DNA from: Bolinopsis microptera
Taxonomy: Eukaryota > Ctenophora > Tentaculata > Lobata > Bolinopsidae
Assembly: GCF_026151205.1 (NCBI RefSeq)
Contig: NC_087076.1
Span: 1,931,692-1,995,691, forward strand
DNA: 64,000 nt
Direction: 5' to 3'
Shown here: one piece after another, positions 48,101 through 60,200 of the stretch
Numbering within the stretch: the stretch's first letter is position 1
Layout of the letters: each line of letters starts with the position of its first letter
Position numbers and translations under genes: made by a program
The notes under the pieces: model-generated
The model's input: the letters and a program-made list of their open reading frames with translations, nothing else
Told to the model about the DNA's origin: nothing
Database searches by the model: none

Positions 48101-49065
48101 GTGTGTTATCAAGTTATCAATTATTATTGGTGAGCAATTTTCGTTTTTAGTCCGATATGCCTGCTCACTGATTCACATTTGACATTTGAGCTGAACTTGC
48201 ATTGCAAACAACACTCAAAAAGCAAGACAACTAATATTGCACTGAGGGGATACAGAGGAAGAGATATAACTACTCTGTTTAGTTCTAGAGCTAGTTATTA
48301 GATTGAATATAGATTAAGGGCAGACATTGATGAGACTGATTATCGGGATTATCTATTACAAAATCTTAAAATTCAGAATTATACATTGTTAACAATTTCG
48401 TTTTGCTAACAGCTCTCTTCGTCTGATGAGCTAGAGAAGTCACTGATTTCCGATAGGGTACAGGGTGTCGATTCTTTATGCTTCCTGTGTCTGAGGAAGC
48501 GTTCCTTCTTGTTCCACAGTTGTTTACATTTAGCTTCTTTTTCAGCTGTGTTTTTCAGTCATAAGTTTTGTGCTGTTGCTACTCAGTTGGTCAATTGATT
48601 TAAACATCTTCTATTGTTCTTCGTAGATCTTCTTTTTCATAGGGTGATTTATTTTCTGACAGGCTTGATTTCGTGCTGTTTTAATTGTTTGCAATCTTCT
48701 TGCTCATAAAATGATTTATATCATGTTGGTAACACTTTAACCTGTGTATCATGTTGATCCTCCTATTGATTGACAATCATTGTAAAATTATAATGATAAT
48801 TTTGTCGTTACTACAGTACTCCGTAATATTTGAACTGTCGCATTAACCAAACGTTCAATTTATTCAATTTATTCAATTTATTCAATTTATTCAATTTATA
48901 CTTTACGTGAATTTAAAAACTGCAATCATAACTGTAAACCCGCCAATACGATAACTACATAGACTTTATATTGTTAAATTGTCAAATATTTCAATATGAA
49001 TCATTTCCCAAATACTATGGGTTTTCAATATCAAAACCTTAATAAGATTTTCACATGTCCTAGCT
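48101..49065. other. No gene recognised
   Basis: AT-rich. ATTCAATTT is repeated five times near 48855-48898. Confidence 0.4.
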
Positions 49066-49656
49066 AAAAAAGAAAATGAATCTGATCATGAAAATTCACC
49101 AGACTTGCTTGGTCGAGATGGTGCTGCAGATTTAGACAAAAGTAATGATTCATCACTGAGTGCAAACGAGAATAATGGACAAGACAGACCGGCTGTTTTG
49201 CTTAATGAGTCAGAAGGTGCAAACGATGATGATCTACAAGAGGAAGGTAACGGCAATAGGTTGAGACCGGCCATTGTGCCTATTGAGTCAGAGAGTGACG
49301 GTGAACATGGAATGGGCCTTGCTGTTGTAGAGGATAAGCGCTCTCAAAACAAGCGTCTAAAACAGAAAGCCAATGATATTAAGAAGTCTTTTGTTTCGTT
49401 ATTAATGCGAAAAAACAATATACACCTTCAAGCTCATCTTAAGCCTCATCTCATCAAGAAGGTTTTTGAAAAGGCTGGATTACCTGTTTCCCTTGAAGTG
49501 TGTAAAAAGTTATTCCGAATGTCCCTAACGGCTAAGTGTCGCAGCCCAACCATCAATATGTTGGTCGTAATGTTAAGGATCATTAAGAAGGTGGATGAAA
49601 ATGAATATGCCAAATTTGGAGGTCAGTTTGAAAGCATACTTGCAATCACCACTTGA
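49066..49656 (+). CDS. Unidentified acidic-to-basic protein, probable internal or terminal exon
   Basis: The frame is open from an acceptor-like TGTCCTAG (about 49063) and has no good ATG, so an upstream exon is likely. The N-terminal half is acidic and repetitive: two similar stretches (NGQDRPAVLLNESEGANDDD and NRLRPAIVPIESESDGEHG). The C-terminal half is basic and helical: RLKQKANDIKKSFVSLLMRK, AHLKPHLIKKVFEKAGLP. A possible donor GGTCAGTTT is at 49621; otherwise the frame ends at 49654-49656. No family was recognised. No transposon motif was seen in it. Confidence 0.4.
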   Translation, partial: KKENESDHENSPDLLGRDGAADLDKSNDSSLSANENNGQDRPAVLLNESEGANDDDLQEEGNGNRLRPAIVPIESESDGEHGMGLAVVEDKRSQNKRLKQKANDIKKSFVSLLMRKNNIHLQAHLKPHLIKKVFEKAGLPVSLEVCKKLFRMSLTAKCRSPTINMLVVMLRIIKKVDENEYAKFGGQFESILAITT

Positions 49657-49849
49657 TTAATGGGATTAATGAAATATTGCTTGAACCGTGTACACATTTA
49701 TTTATGTGATGCCGTTGATGAATTCTGCTTATTTCAGTCCCTTCAGTGGTATCAGTTGATTCTAAGTACAGCAAAACACTGACATGAAAATCTAAATTGT
49801 TGATGTCGAGTAGAATATATATATACATTCTCTACATTTGAGCTTGTCT

Positions 49850-49985
49850 AATTTTGTGTCTCATTTGTCCAAAATTTTTGTCCCTTTTGTCCCTAGTATT
49901 GTCCATTTTGTCCCCAGAACAGTGTCCTTCACAAAAAAATGTAAAAAAAGACAAAGACAAAATGGACAAAATGGACAGTGGTACC
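49850..49985. repeat. Short inverted-repeat element built of TTTGTCC units
   Basis: Five TTTGTCC-like units on the left arm (49860-49915) face ACAAAATGGACAAAATGGACA on the right (49960-49980). A similar design with GGAGACATT units occurs at 51203-51360. Confidence 0.5.
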
Positions 49986-50329
49986 CCCCATCATGACACT
50001 TGCTTAAGATATTATGACATGCCAAGTGTTGCAATCTTAAATAGTACCCAATGTTTGCACTGGGAAGAGGGATGAGCTCCTTTTAATCCAGTGCAAAACT
50101 GGGGGAGGTGGTTCTGCAAGGATCTAGGGACACATTAAATGAATCAAATTAATATTCTATTACTAAAAGGACACTTGTCACTTTTGACGTTTTATGTAAT
50201 GATTGTATAACATAATACTTAATTAGTAAACATGATATTAATACTTAATTCTACAGGAGGTTTTCTATATTCGGTATGACACTTGTTTCTCTTGTCCTTT
50301 GACCTGCTGACACAACTGCAACGGTATGA

Positions 50330-50700
50330 GATCAAACGTAGCCTGGTTTAAATTGGTTGAAAAGTAAACCTGCTCAAGAGATTGGAAAATTTATGGGATG
50401 GGGATATTATTTTTAATCACAGTACATGGAATTCGGTGGGTACTGTGTATTGCCTTCCTTGTCAAATAATATACTTCTAATCTTACTATCACCAACCATC
50501 GTACTATCAGTCAAGGTCCTGCAATCCTTTTAAAGTTTGAGAACGATTCTCGTAAACTGTGTTTGGTTAACGTTTGCTTTTCTTTTTCTTTTTTCTTTTA
50601 TTTTTTTTTCTTTTTTCTTTTTTCTTTTTTCTTTTTCTTTTCTTTTCTTTCAATTAGTCGTACACGAGATGACCAAATTATTTTTGTGGGAGATTGGAAT
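50330..50700 (+). pseudogene. LINE 5' relic, endonuclease fragment, copy 2
   Basis: Parallels 47740-48100 closely (AGCCTGGTTTAAATTGG, ACATGGAATTCGGTGGGTA, GTGTTTGGTTAACGTTT). After its own pyrimidine tract it continues to DDQIIFVGDWN, the endonuclease G-D-(F/W)-N motif, which copy 1 lacks. Frameshifts are present. Confidence 0.6.
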
Positions 50701-50726
50701 ACATTCGGTAAAAGAAGAAAGTTACT

Positions 50727-50822
50727 GCAACCATTCGTAATTTAAGGATCATTTTTAGTAGATTTGGTTTGCCAAAGATTCTAGTTAGCGACAATGCTAC
50801 ACAGTTAGCGACAATGCTACAC
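50727..50822 (+). pseudogene. LTR-retrotransposon integrase fragment
   Basis: Thirty codons read TATIRNLRIIFSRFGLPKIL and VSDNATQ, the integrase core segment with its catalytic Asp (S-D-N). It ends in an exact tandem duplication of about 20 bases (TTAGCGACAATGCTACACAG). No other pol domain is adjacent. Confidence 0.55.
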
Positions 50823-51202
50823 AGCTCAAAGGATTTATTTGAGCTGCAGTTTGATGATGGCAAGTTTAAAGTGCCCTGCAAATATATCAAGCTGATTTCA
50901 GGTAATTTTAACAATAGAAATGTTTACAAATCGGGGAATTCGGAGTCTGGGATTAGTGCATTCTAAAGCTCTTACTAGGATCAAAATTCAGAACAAAAAA
51001 ATTTAAATGACAAGTTACTTTCTAGACTGGATTGGGTTGGAGCCGGAATCGGGTAAGATTGAAAAAGAGTCAATATAATTAACTATATTTTTTTAAAAGT
51101 CGTTTTTACTTGTTTCTACATCTAAATTATGTTTCAGTGTATGGACACCTTTCCGAGTTAACACTAACAGAAAACCGGTAATTGTAAGAGACGACTATTG
51201 GG

Positions 51203-51360
51203 GGGATGACATGTCTCAAATGTCTCCAATGTCTCTTGTCTTTTTTGAAAAGACAGGGTGTGGAGACATGTCCTGGAGACATTGGAGACATTGGAGACAC
51301 AGCTTTTGGAGACATTGGAGACAAAGCTTTTGGAGACATTGGAGACACTGGAGACGTAGA
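51203..51360. repeat. GGAGACATT 9-bp minisatellite with inverted left arm
   Basis: About eleven GGAGACA(T/C)T units, some separated by CAGCTTTT, preceded by inverted ATGTCTCCA units near 51210-51235 and a central TTTTTTGAAAAG. Confidence 0.75.
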
Positions 51361-51601
51361 TGTATGATTGTGCCACACACCCACCTGAATGATGAAAGGA
51401 CTTATTACATCCATCATTACATTCCCTGAACAGCAATTCCTGAATTAACTTCACCAGTGCAGTGGCCAGTGTATAATTAATAATACACAAAAACATGAAA
51501 CTTAGATCTGACAGTTTACTATGACTGACTTATGAGACACCTCACTGGAGAAATAAAGATCAATAATCACAACAATTAAAAAAAAAATTTCAGATGAAAT
51601 T

Positions 51602-53335
51602 AAAAGAGGAGGAGGACTGGGGAGGAGGAGGACTGATGAGGACTGATAAAGAGGACTAAGGACGAGGAGGAGGAGGAGGAGGAGGAGGAGGAGAACGACT
51701 GAGGAGTGAGGAGGAGGACTGATGAGGAGAAGGAGGTGTATGAGGAGGATGAGGAGGACTAAGGAGATGGAGGATGAGGAAAAGGAGGACGAGGAGAAGG
51801 AGTAGGAGGAGGAGGAGGAGGACTGAGGAGGATGACTGAGGAGGAGGAGGACTGAGAAGGAGGAGGAGGAGGACTGAGGAAAATTGAGGAGGAAGAGGAC
51901 GAAGAGGAGTGAATAGGAGGAGGAGGGGGACTGGGGAGGACTGAGGAGGAGGAGGACTAAGGAGAAGGATGAGGAGGACTGAGGAGGAGGATGAGGACTG
52001 AGGAGGGGGACTGAGGAGGATGGCTGAGGAGGATGGCTGAAGAGGATGACTGAGGAGGATGACTGAGATGGAGGAGGAGAAGGACGGAGGAGAAGAAGAA
52101 GGAGGACCTAGGAGGAGGAGGACCTAGGAGGAGGAGGACCCAGGAGGAGGAATCAGGGGGAAGAGGAGGAGGAGGAGTCAAGCGGAAGACTTAGGAGGAC
52201 TGAGAAGGAGGAATCCTGAGGAGAACTGAGGAGGAGGAGGACTGAATAGGAGGAGGAGGAGGAGGGGGACTGGGGGAGGACTGACGATAAGGATGCGGAG
52301 GACTGACGATAAGGATGAGGAGGAGGACTGAGGAGGAGGACTGAGGAGGAAGAGGAGGAGGAGGACCCAGGAGGAGGAGGACCCAGGAGGAGGAGGACCC
52401 AGGAGGAGGAGGACCCAGGAGGAGGAGGACCCAGGAGGAGGAGGACCCAGGAGGAGGAGGACTGAGGATGAGGACTGAGGAGAAGGAGGGCTGAGGAGGA
52501 CTGAGGAGGATGGCTGAGGAGGATGGTTAAGGAGAATGACTGAGAGGGAGGAGGAGGAGAAAGAGGACGAGGACTGAGGAGGAGGAGAAGGACTGAGGAG
52601 GAGAAAGAGGAGGACCCAGGAGGAGGAGGACCCAGGAGGAGGAGGACCCAGGAGGAGGAGGACTGGGAAGGAGGAGGACTGTTGAGGACTGATGAGGAGG
52701 ACTGAGGACGAGGAGGAGGAGTAGGACTGAGGAGGAGGAGTAGGATTGAGGAGGGGAGGAGGAAGAGGACTGGGGAGGATCAGGAAGACCCAAGAGGAGG
52801 ACCCAGGAGGAGGAGGAGGAGGACCCAGGAGGAGGAGGAGGAGGACTGAGGAGGAGGACTGAGGAGGAGGACTGAGGAGAAGGACTGAGGAGGACTGAGA
52901 AGGAGGAGGACTGATGAGTACTGAGGAGGATGGCTGAGGAGGAGGAGGATTCAGGAGGAGGACTCAGGAGGAAGAGGAGGAGGACTCAGGAGGACTTAGG
53001 AGAAATGAAAAGGAGGACTGAGGAGAACTGAGGAGGACTGAATAGGAGGAGGAGGAGGAGGACTGGGAGAGGACTGAGGAGGAGGAGGACTGATGAGAAG
53101 GATGAGGAGGACTGAGGACTGAGGAGGAAGAGGAGGAGGATGAAGAGGAGGATGAGGACCCAGGAGGAGGACTGAGGAGGACTGAGGAGGATGGCTGAGG
53201 AGGATGACGGAGAGGGAGGAGGAGGAGGAGGAAGACTCAGGAGGAGGAGGAGGAGGAGGAGGAGGACTGAATAGGAGGGGGAGGAGGAGGACTGGGAGAG
53301 GACTGAGGAGGACTGAGGAGAAGGATGAGAAAACA
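51602..53335. repeat. 1.7-kb GGA-rich polypurine minisatellite
   Basis: The plus strand is almost wholly G and A, with regular ACTGAGGAGGAGG and ACCCAGGAGGAGG variants; CTGA or CCC supply most pyrimidines. Higher-order blocks repeat, such as six consecutive GACCCAGGAGGAGGAG units near 52370-52460. Frames are open on both strands by composition only. Confidence 0.95.
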
Positions 53336-53880
53336 ACAATTTCAAGAAAACAACAATTTTATTTAGTATCAATTAAAGCAGACAAAAATATATTTCATAT
53401 ATATATAACTAGCACGAACTTTAGATCAGATATTTTAGGGGACTTGGAGTAGCAAGAGATTGACTAAAAGGTATATAACTTTTACAAAGATACGTCGAGA
53501 AGAATCCAGGGTGATACAGGATCGGAGAGTGCAGACCAAAAGTTTACGCACCCACCTTTGCCTCCTGAGTTCTTGGTTGGGTAGAAATTTATGCAAACTT
53601 GGTCGTTTATACTACAAGTCCCTTTCTTAAAAGAAGTAGTATTAACTATATCTAGAGTTAGCTTCGTTCAATAATAACAATATCAATATAATCAATATCA
53701 ATACCAGATAAACCTACCGAATAAATTATTAAATATCAATTAATTCATTCCGATAAAAAATTTTATAAATTTAGATATTTAACTTATCTAAAAACATTAC
53801 AACAAATGTTTAAAAAGCGCCCAAAATCGATTTGAAAGATTTTCTGTCTATAGTACAATCATGATAGTAATAGTAAGTGT
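53336..53880. other. No gene recognised
   Basis: AT-rich sequence between the GGA tract and the LINE 3' end. It has a short duplication AAACAACAATTT at its start. Confidence 0.4.
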
Positions 53881-56693
53881 GTGCCGCTGCAATTAGACTT
53901 GATTACTGCAATTTAAAATTGTTTGGAGTCCAAGTATCTTTTAAGTCAGCTGCCTGTGCTTGTATTAATAGTGCTTTGGTTCTCAGTTTTATCAAGCTAA
54001 TGGACGTTTCTAAGCAATTGCTTGAAGTTAAAATTTTTTTATGAACAGCGTTCCAAAGCTTGGCTGCATTAAACAAAAAGGTATTTGATTTATTTAGGAG
54101 AATAACCATTAGACTCGTTGCACGGTTTGAAATGTTGATAGCCTCATAAAGGGAGTATGGGCAGTGGTACTTGATAATCTTAGAGAATTCTAAAATACAG
54201 TGATATTTGTACAAGTTTTGAGCTGTAAGAATTTTTAATCTATTAAAAATGGGTTTTGTATGCTCCTTTTCGAAGTGTTTATGGTCTAGTTTTTGCATAC
54301 CGTATGGTCTAGTACGTGCACATGTTGATTGTTTATCTAAATATGAGTCAAGGTCGCCAAAAAGGATCCTTATACAGTGCTTCTGTGTGATGAAAAGACT
54401 ATCATTGGACCGTTCTTTGAGGACAACACCCCAAACACTTATACCATAACTGAGATGTGATTCAAAAAGAGCATTATATATTTTCAAATATAGTTCAGAA
54501 GGTATCGAGTGCCGAATTCTGCAGATTGCACCAGTCATAGATCGCAGTTTTTTACGGATGTAGTGCATGCAAACGGCTTAGTGGCTCAGTTGGTTAATCC
54601 AGGCCTGGTATTGCTTGAGGTACCAGGTTCGATTCCCGACTCTGCCACTAGCCGTGGGGTGAGCGTCGTCGACGCTCAGCTAAGGATCCTGAGTGGTCTA
54701 TGCAGCCCCCCGGTCCACTCAGCCAAATACTCGAGAAATCGGGTGTGAGGGTTAAATGAGGAGCTGCCCATTGCAGCAAAGTCTCGGGCGAAGAAAGTAT
54801 GGTACACACTACCTTAACCGTCACTGGCCTAATGTATAATTGAATCCTTCGGCTTCCTGTAATTGGCTGGTTACACACTTGTGTAACAATGTGGCTGTTG
54901 GAATGTCCGAAGTAAAATAAGAATTGAGAGAGATAAAAAAAAAAAATGTGGGCAATCCAGTTTAGCTTACTATCTATAACAACACCTAAGAATTTGGTAT
55001 CCTTGACTTTAGTAATAACCTTACCATTGATGAATATTGATCTAGATTCATCTAGCAGGATAGCAAATGGTCTGGTCCGTGCACAGGTGTCATCATATTC
55101 AGAGGCAGGTTTAAAATGTATGTAGCAGCATTTGGACATGTTGATATGAAGTAGATTACATTTCATGTAAATCGAGACATGTTTAAGTACTAAGTTGGCT
55201 TTTTTGTATGTTGCTTCTCTAGATGGTCCTGATATGAAGATATTAGTGTCATCAGCATAAAGTACAAATTTCACCTCACTGTCTGAAAAGCATTTTACTA
55301 TATCGTTCATATACAATAAGAAGAGTAACGGCCCTAGAATTGACCCTTGTGGTACTCCAAATTTCACGTCCATTGTTTCTGATGGTACATCGTTATACAT
55401 AACATACTGCTTTCTGTTAGTCAAATAGCTTTTTAGTAAGGTAAGTGCTGTGCCCCTAATACCGTAGGAATTTAATTTGCATAAAAGAATATCGTGATCA
55501 AGAGTGTCGAAGGCTTTGCTCAAGTCAATGAATATCCCTAGGACATGTTTATTGCTTGCCAGAGACTTAGTAACGGAGTCTATAGATTTGTGTAGAGCAT
55601 GGGTGGTAGAATGGCCTTTTCTAAATCCAAACTGTGAGTCTGTTAGTACACCTTTAGATGTGAAGAAATTATAGAGGCGTTTATAAATGACCTTCTCGAA
55701 GATCTTTCCAAATAAAGGTAATATTGATACAGGCCGATAATTTTCAATGCATTCCTTATTGTCTTTCTTGTAAATAGGAATAACTTTACCAGTTTTAAAA
55801 ATACTTGGGAATGTACCACTTTGTATACATGTGTTGTAAAGCCTAGCCAAGGTACCAGCAATGAGCTTGGCCGGTTTTTTAACAACAACTATAGGAATGT
55901 CACTCGCCTTACCATTTTGAAAATCCCTGATCACCTCTATAATTTCTTCTTCATTAGTTTCTTCCAGGTATATGGAGTCAGATACCGAATTAGACATAAA
56001 CTGAGCAAATGATTCTACTGGTTCCAGAGAAATACTATTGTTTGACAATACATTTTTATTGAGATTACTTGCAAGAGATGTAAAATATTCACAGAATTTG
56101 TTAGCAATTATTCGTCTGCAAGTAACTCTCTGGCCATCTATAACAAAATCGTCCTTACATCTAGACAAATTTTTGCCACGGAGTTCATTTATAATTTCCC
56201 AAGTCTTTTTTGAGTTCATGCTGTACTTCTCGAATTTTTGAGTATAGCACATAGCCTTTGCCATCTTTATTGAGCTCTTGAGAAACTTGTCGAATTCCTT
56301 GTAGTAGATGTGCTTGTTTGGATCCCCATCAGGTAGTTTTAATGTACAAGTCTTCTTCCATTCGAAATACAACCTAGCTTTCTTGTCGATGGAGTTAATG
56401 AGGCCCTGGGTGATCCAAGGGTTGGTTATGCTGTTACGTTTAGTGGTTCTAGGAGTTAGAAGTTTGCAAGACAAATCTATCTTTTCTTGAAATAACTGCA
56501 CGAAAGAGTCAAATGTGTTACAGCTGTGGTGGAACCTATCTATATCGTTTTCTATTTCAAGACAGAGCTTCTCTAAGTTAGCATTACTATAGTCGTAGTG
56601 TATAGTAATTTTGTCTGGTGAATCAGGTGTTGGCACAGTAGTAAGGGGAAAAGTGGCATTCCGTTGGATCGGTTTGTTCACGACGATTTCTCA
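53881..56693 (-). mobile_element. CR1/jockey-type LINE, 5' truncated, split by a SINE
   Basis: Minus-strand ORF pieces 56681-54947 and 54570-53903 join into one ORF2 C-terminal two-thirds. The linker and RT read NYRPVSILPLFGKIFEKVIY, GIFIDLSKAFDTLDHDILL, FGVPQGSILGPLLFLLYMND and VLYADDTNIFIS. The tail reads LSYGISVWGVVLK and LFNAAKLWNAVHKKI. The endonuclease is missing: the frame meets a stop three codons before NKPIQRNATF, where the inverted-repeat transposon begins. At 54947/54570 the reading passes from LNWIAHI to HYIRKKLRSM with nothing lost. It was an intact frame before both events, so it is relatively young, and a separate family from that at 5.4 kb. Confidence 0.85.
54571..54946 (+). 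mobile_element. tRNA-derived SINE inserted in the LINE
   Basis: A 5' tRNA-like head carries an A box (TGGCTCAGTTGG, 54582-54593) and a B box (GGTTCGATTCC, 54626-54636), spaced as in tRNA genes but with no CCA-ready acceptor stem pairing. A unique body of about 290 bp and an A-rich tail (GATAAAAAAAAAAAA) follow. It lies antisense to the LINE frame it interrupts. A clear target duplication was not found; ATGTAGTGCAT before and ATGTGGGCAAT after are only partly alike. Confidence 0.85.
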
Positions 56694-56819
56694 ACGGAAT
56701 ATGGTAGTTAAGACCCTTACGAACATAATTAGACTTGTTGCCAATTTTGTATCTCGCCGCCACACCCTTTTTTTGCCACGCCCATTTTGAGGGTCTCGCG
56801 TGTAGTGAAAATCAGAGTT

Positions 56820-56899
56820 TTTGATAATTTTGGTCGAATTAGTCATGCTATATATCAAACTAGGGGTATTAAGACTCGAGAAACACGTTGCAACTATCT
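56820..56899 (+). repeat. Left terminal inverted repeat (inner 80 bp)
   Basis: Begins TTTGATAATTTTGGTCGAAT and ends CACGTTGCAACTATCT. Pairs with 63921-64000. Mismatches are AGTC/TGTC and GTATT/GTTTT only. Similarity fades at once on the inner side. Confidence 0.92.
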
Positions 56900-57279
56900 A
56901 TTTTAGTCTAAAACAATTCAAAATCAACATTTCGATAAATTTTATTGAATTTTGATCTTGAAAACAGGAATAAACAAAGTTTCCCATCTCAAGGTACTGA
57001 AATGATATTTAAAACAATCAAATCTAGTATCATTGTTGGACTGAAAAATACTCAGAATACCATAGGCATTTGGTATAATAGAGAAACATCATAAAACAAA
57101 CTCCTCGCCAAGTGTAAACACGCTGGCAGTGAAATAAACAAGGTACAATATACTGACGAAATATGGTACAATTCAAAATTAAAGTGCACTTCATAACCAA
57201 AATATCCATATATATTGTGTTGATGCATTTTGATCATAGTTCATTAAAATTTGTTCATTGTGAAGCACTTCATTTAAAG

Positions 57280-60200
57280 CTAGTCGACGGTTTCAAACAT
57301 ACTATCTTCGTTATCGCAGTCTATGCATAAACAGGCTTCTGAACACCTTTGATTGTTTTTGTGGCAACCACATTGGTTGTTCACGCACTTGTTCTTTTTA
57401 CATTTGCAGGTTATCATCTCTATACAAAATTCCGGTGCAGGTAAAATGTCCGTCATGACAGCTGCCAATCTGCCATCTTCAATCTTCCACCCCTGGTCTA
57501 CAGAACAATCGGGAAGTGTGGGATGAAAGCTTAAAATTGAACGTTTCCACATGAGTGTGACGTAGTTTGCTCGTTTTATATGGAATTTAAGTGCTGCTTC
57601 CGTTGGAGGCAGGACTTCTCCATCTTCCTGATGTTTGGAATATAGCTCCCATCTCAAGGAGCCAACGTCCTTGACATTAGAGTATCTATTGAGATCGTCT
57701 TGTCTCTTTATATACAGTTTTACAGTGAACAAACTAAGACAGTCAATCACATCATGTGCGATTTCTTCACCTCCACCGAACAGTTTCAGGCCTCTCATCA
57801 TAGCTTCGTCATCGGCAAACAAACGAAGTGTTTTTAACGCCCTTGATTTGGTGATTTTGTTGAACCTGCCTGTGTAATCACATCCCGTGAAAATGTAAGC
57901 TCCAAGGAGGGCCTCGCATAAACTTAATCCAAGAGAATTCACCACCGACTTTATTGGGACTACTTTTCTTCTTTTACTCGTTATCAGCTCAAATATTATG
58001 TCCATACCAGTTACCTGCGTTGTAAGATATATAGCTAGTATAAACACATCGGTATCTGGAGATACTATCCGAAATGTCGGAGGGTTCACAGCATCAGAGC
58101 TAAGCTGCCTGATAATGCACAGCAAAAGTGTATCAGCTTCGTGCTGGCTATGTGTTTCAATTTCCCACTCTGGCATATTTGATAGTATCTCAGTTCCTTG
58201 CACAATGATAAACAACTTGTGCAAGGAACCTAATTCAGCCATGACCATCTTTGAGAAAAACTGACACATGATTTTTTTGTTCTCTGGGTGAGACATAAGC
58301 TCCTTAAGTTTGATGTTTTTGATAATGGTCCGCTCTGACAGTTTGTATTCAATTTGATTTTTGTGTCTGTCACACCATGTCTGTTTCTTCGAATTGGACA
58401 ATGATTGGTCGTAACGATCAAATACTAAGACAACCTTTGGATACAGAGAAGTTTCGTCAATAATCCGTTTAGTAAATTGTTTCGAAAGATCTTCTAGTGT
58501 AACAATATCTGGAGACATTTTCAGCTGGTTTGCAATACCCATACCGTCAATAACAATAAAGTCCTGCGATGGGGAATGTGATGATTTCTCTGTTGAAACT
58601 CCGACGTGACCAATTATATCATTGAAAAAGTCAGACTTGTCAGTGCACTTCAATAATCTTCCTTCAGAGTTGAACAAAGAGTGAGGAACCACGCTAAACT
58701 CGTAAGTCTTCACCAGTTCTGCAACATCCAGGCTTGATCTTGAGCGTGATATTACGAGGAGACGTGTCATTAGCCCTCGCTCCTCTCTGAGTTTAACAAT
58801 CTTTTCTGTGGTCTTGATCGTTATGGCTTTATTCAGAGTCTTGAAGGTTTTCAGTTTCCGTTTTGTTAATGTTTCCCATATAGAGACGTTTGTTTTCGAC
58901 CCTTCAAATCTTTCAGTTGTGAAATCATTCAACATTACCTCCCCAATTTCTTTGATGTTCAGTATCTCCATATCGTCTTTCAGTACGGTGTGAGACATCA
59001 CATTGAACACTATTTTGGTCGTCTTCAAGTCAACATCAAGGAAATCAACTAACGCAGCTTTGTAAATTTGGACTCGTTCGGTGTGAAACTTTTTATAACC
59101 ATTTGCGTCTTCATAATGAATATGGTTTGTTGTATCAGGATTTGATGTCTCAAACTGCTTAGTAAATTGCTCCCGCAGTAATCGTTTAATCGGTGCAGTT
59201 AAAACGTACGTGTCAATTCCTTCGTCTGACAAACCTACTATCCCTCCCATCGACTTAAGCTCTTTGTTAACTTGCTCAAGACAGTGGTCCACTCCTATCG
59301 CTACGAAAGGCGCTTCAGTTTTATTACAACAAAAATTTTTGGAGAGGAATAACCACGTTGCTGGATCTTCGGTTCGGAGTTTATTCATTGAGGACAAGTA
59401 CACAGGTGTCATTCTGGCGTAGTTTTGCAAATCCAAAGCAAAGAAGTATTTTGTGAATTTATCCAATGATACTAGGTGTAAGTTCCAAAGTTGTTGCCTT
59501 GTAGCTCTCATAAATAGTAACATTGTTTGTATCATTTCTAACACATTATTGAGAAACTTTCCCTGTTTCGGAAGATCTTCCCTGAATGTCTGGAACTTTG
59601 AAAAGATTTTACCCGACTTCAATTCCTCGATGAGCTGATTGTGACAGGAAGGCACATCTTGTAAGCCTGTTCTCATCTTATGCAGAATGGGACCGACAAT
59701 TTCTTTTACCTTTTCCTTAGATTCATCGTCAGTGTCCAGAAATTGATCGTATAATGTCTGAAAAATGGACGTGTATAATATCAGGCTAGCAGCCACGCAC
59801 CGTTTCATGTGCTTTCCTTCTAGAATCTTCCCTATGGCTAATGGACCGTAAATACCGCAGTGACTGAACAGCTTCTCGAGTCCACTATTGTCAATATATT
59901 TCCCAATAGCTCTACACATAGCAAAAACTACATGTAACTCGCCCATCCTGAATATGAAGTGATCTCCGATATCCCCTTTGGAATACAACTGTATCGCCTT
60001 TATGTACAGCTGCAGATCTAAAGTGACGATCGTTTTTTGATCTGGTGTGATTTTTGTAGATATGCCTTGGCACATCTTCAATGCTGTATACAGTGTCGAC
60101 CAATCTGTAGGCGGTGACTTTATAAGAGGAAGCATTGCAATGTTTGTGACCCCAGCTTTGGAACAAAGTCTCGCGTTGTATGATTTCCAGGTAAGTGTAA

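Noticed and set aside
51957-53372. Serine/proline/leucine-rich open frames in the GGA tract
   Set aside because: Pure composition effect of the polypurine repeat.
54571-54645. A tRNA gene
   Set aside because: A and B boxes are present, but it continues into a SINE body with an A-tail and lies inside a LINE; the acceptor stem does not pair properly.
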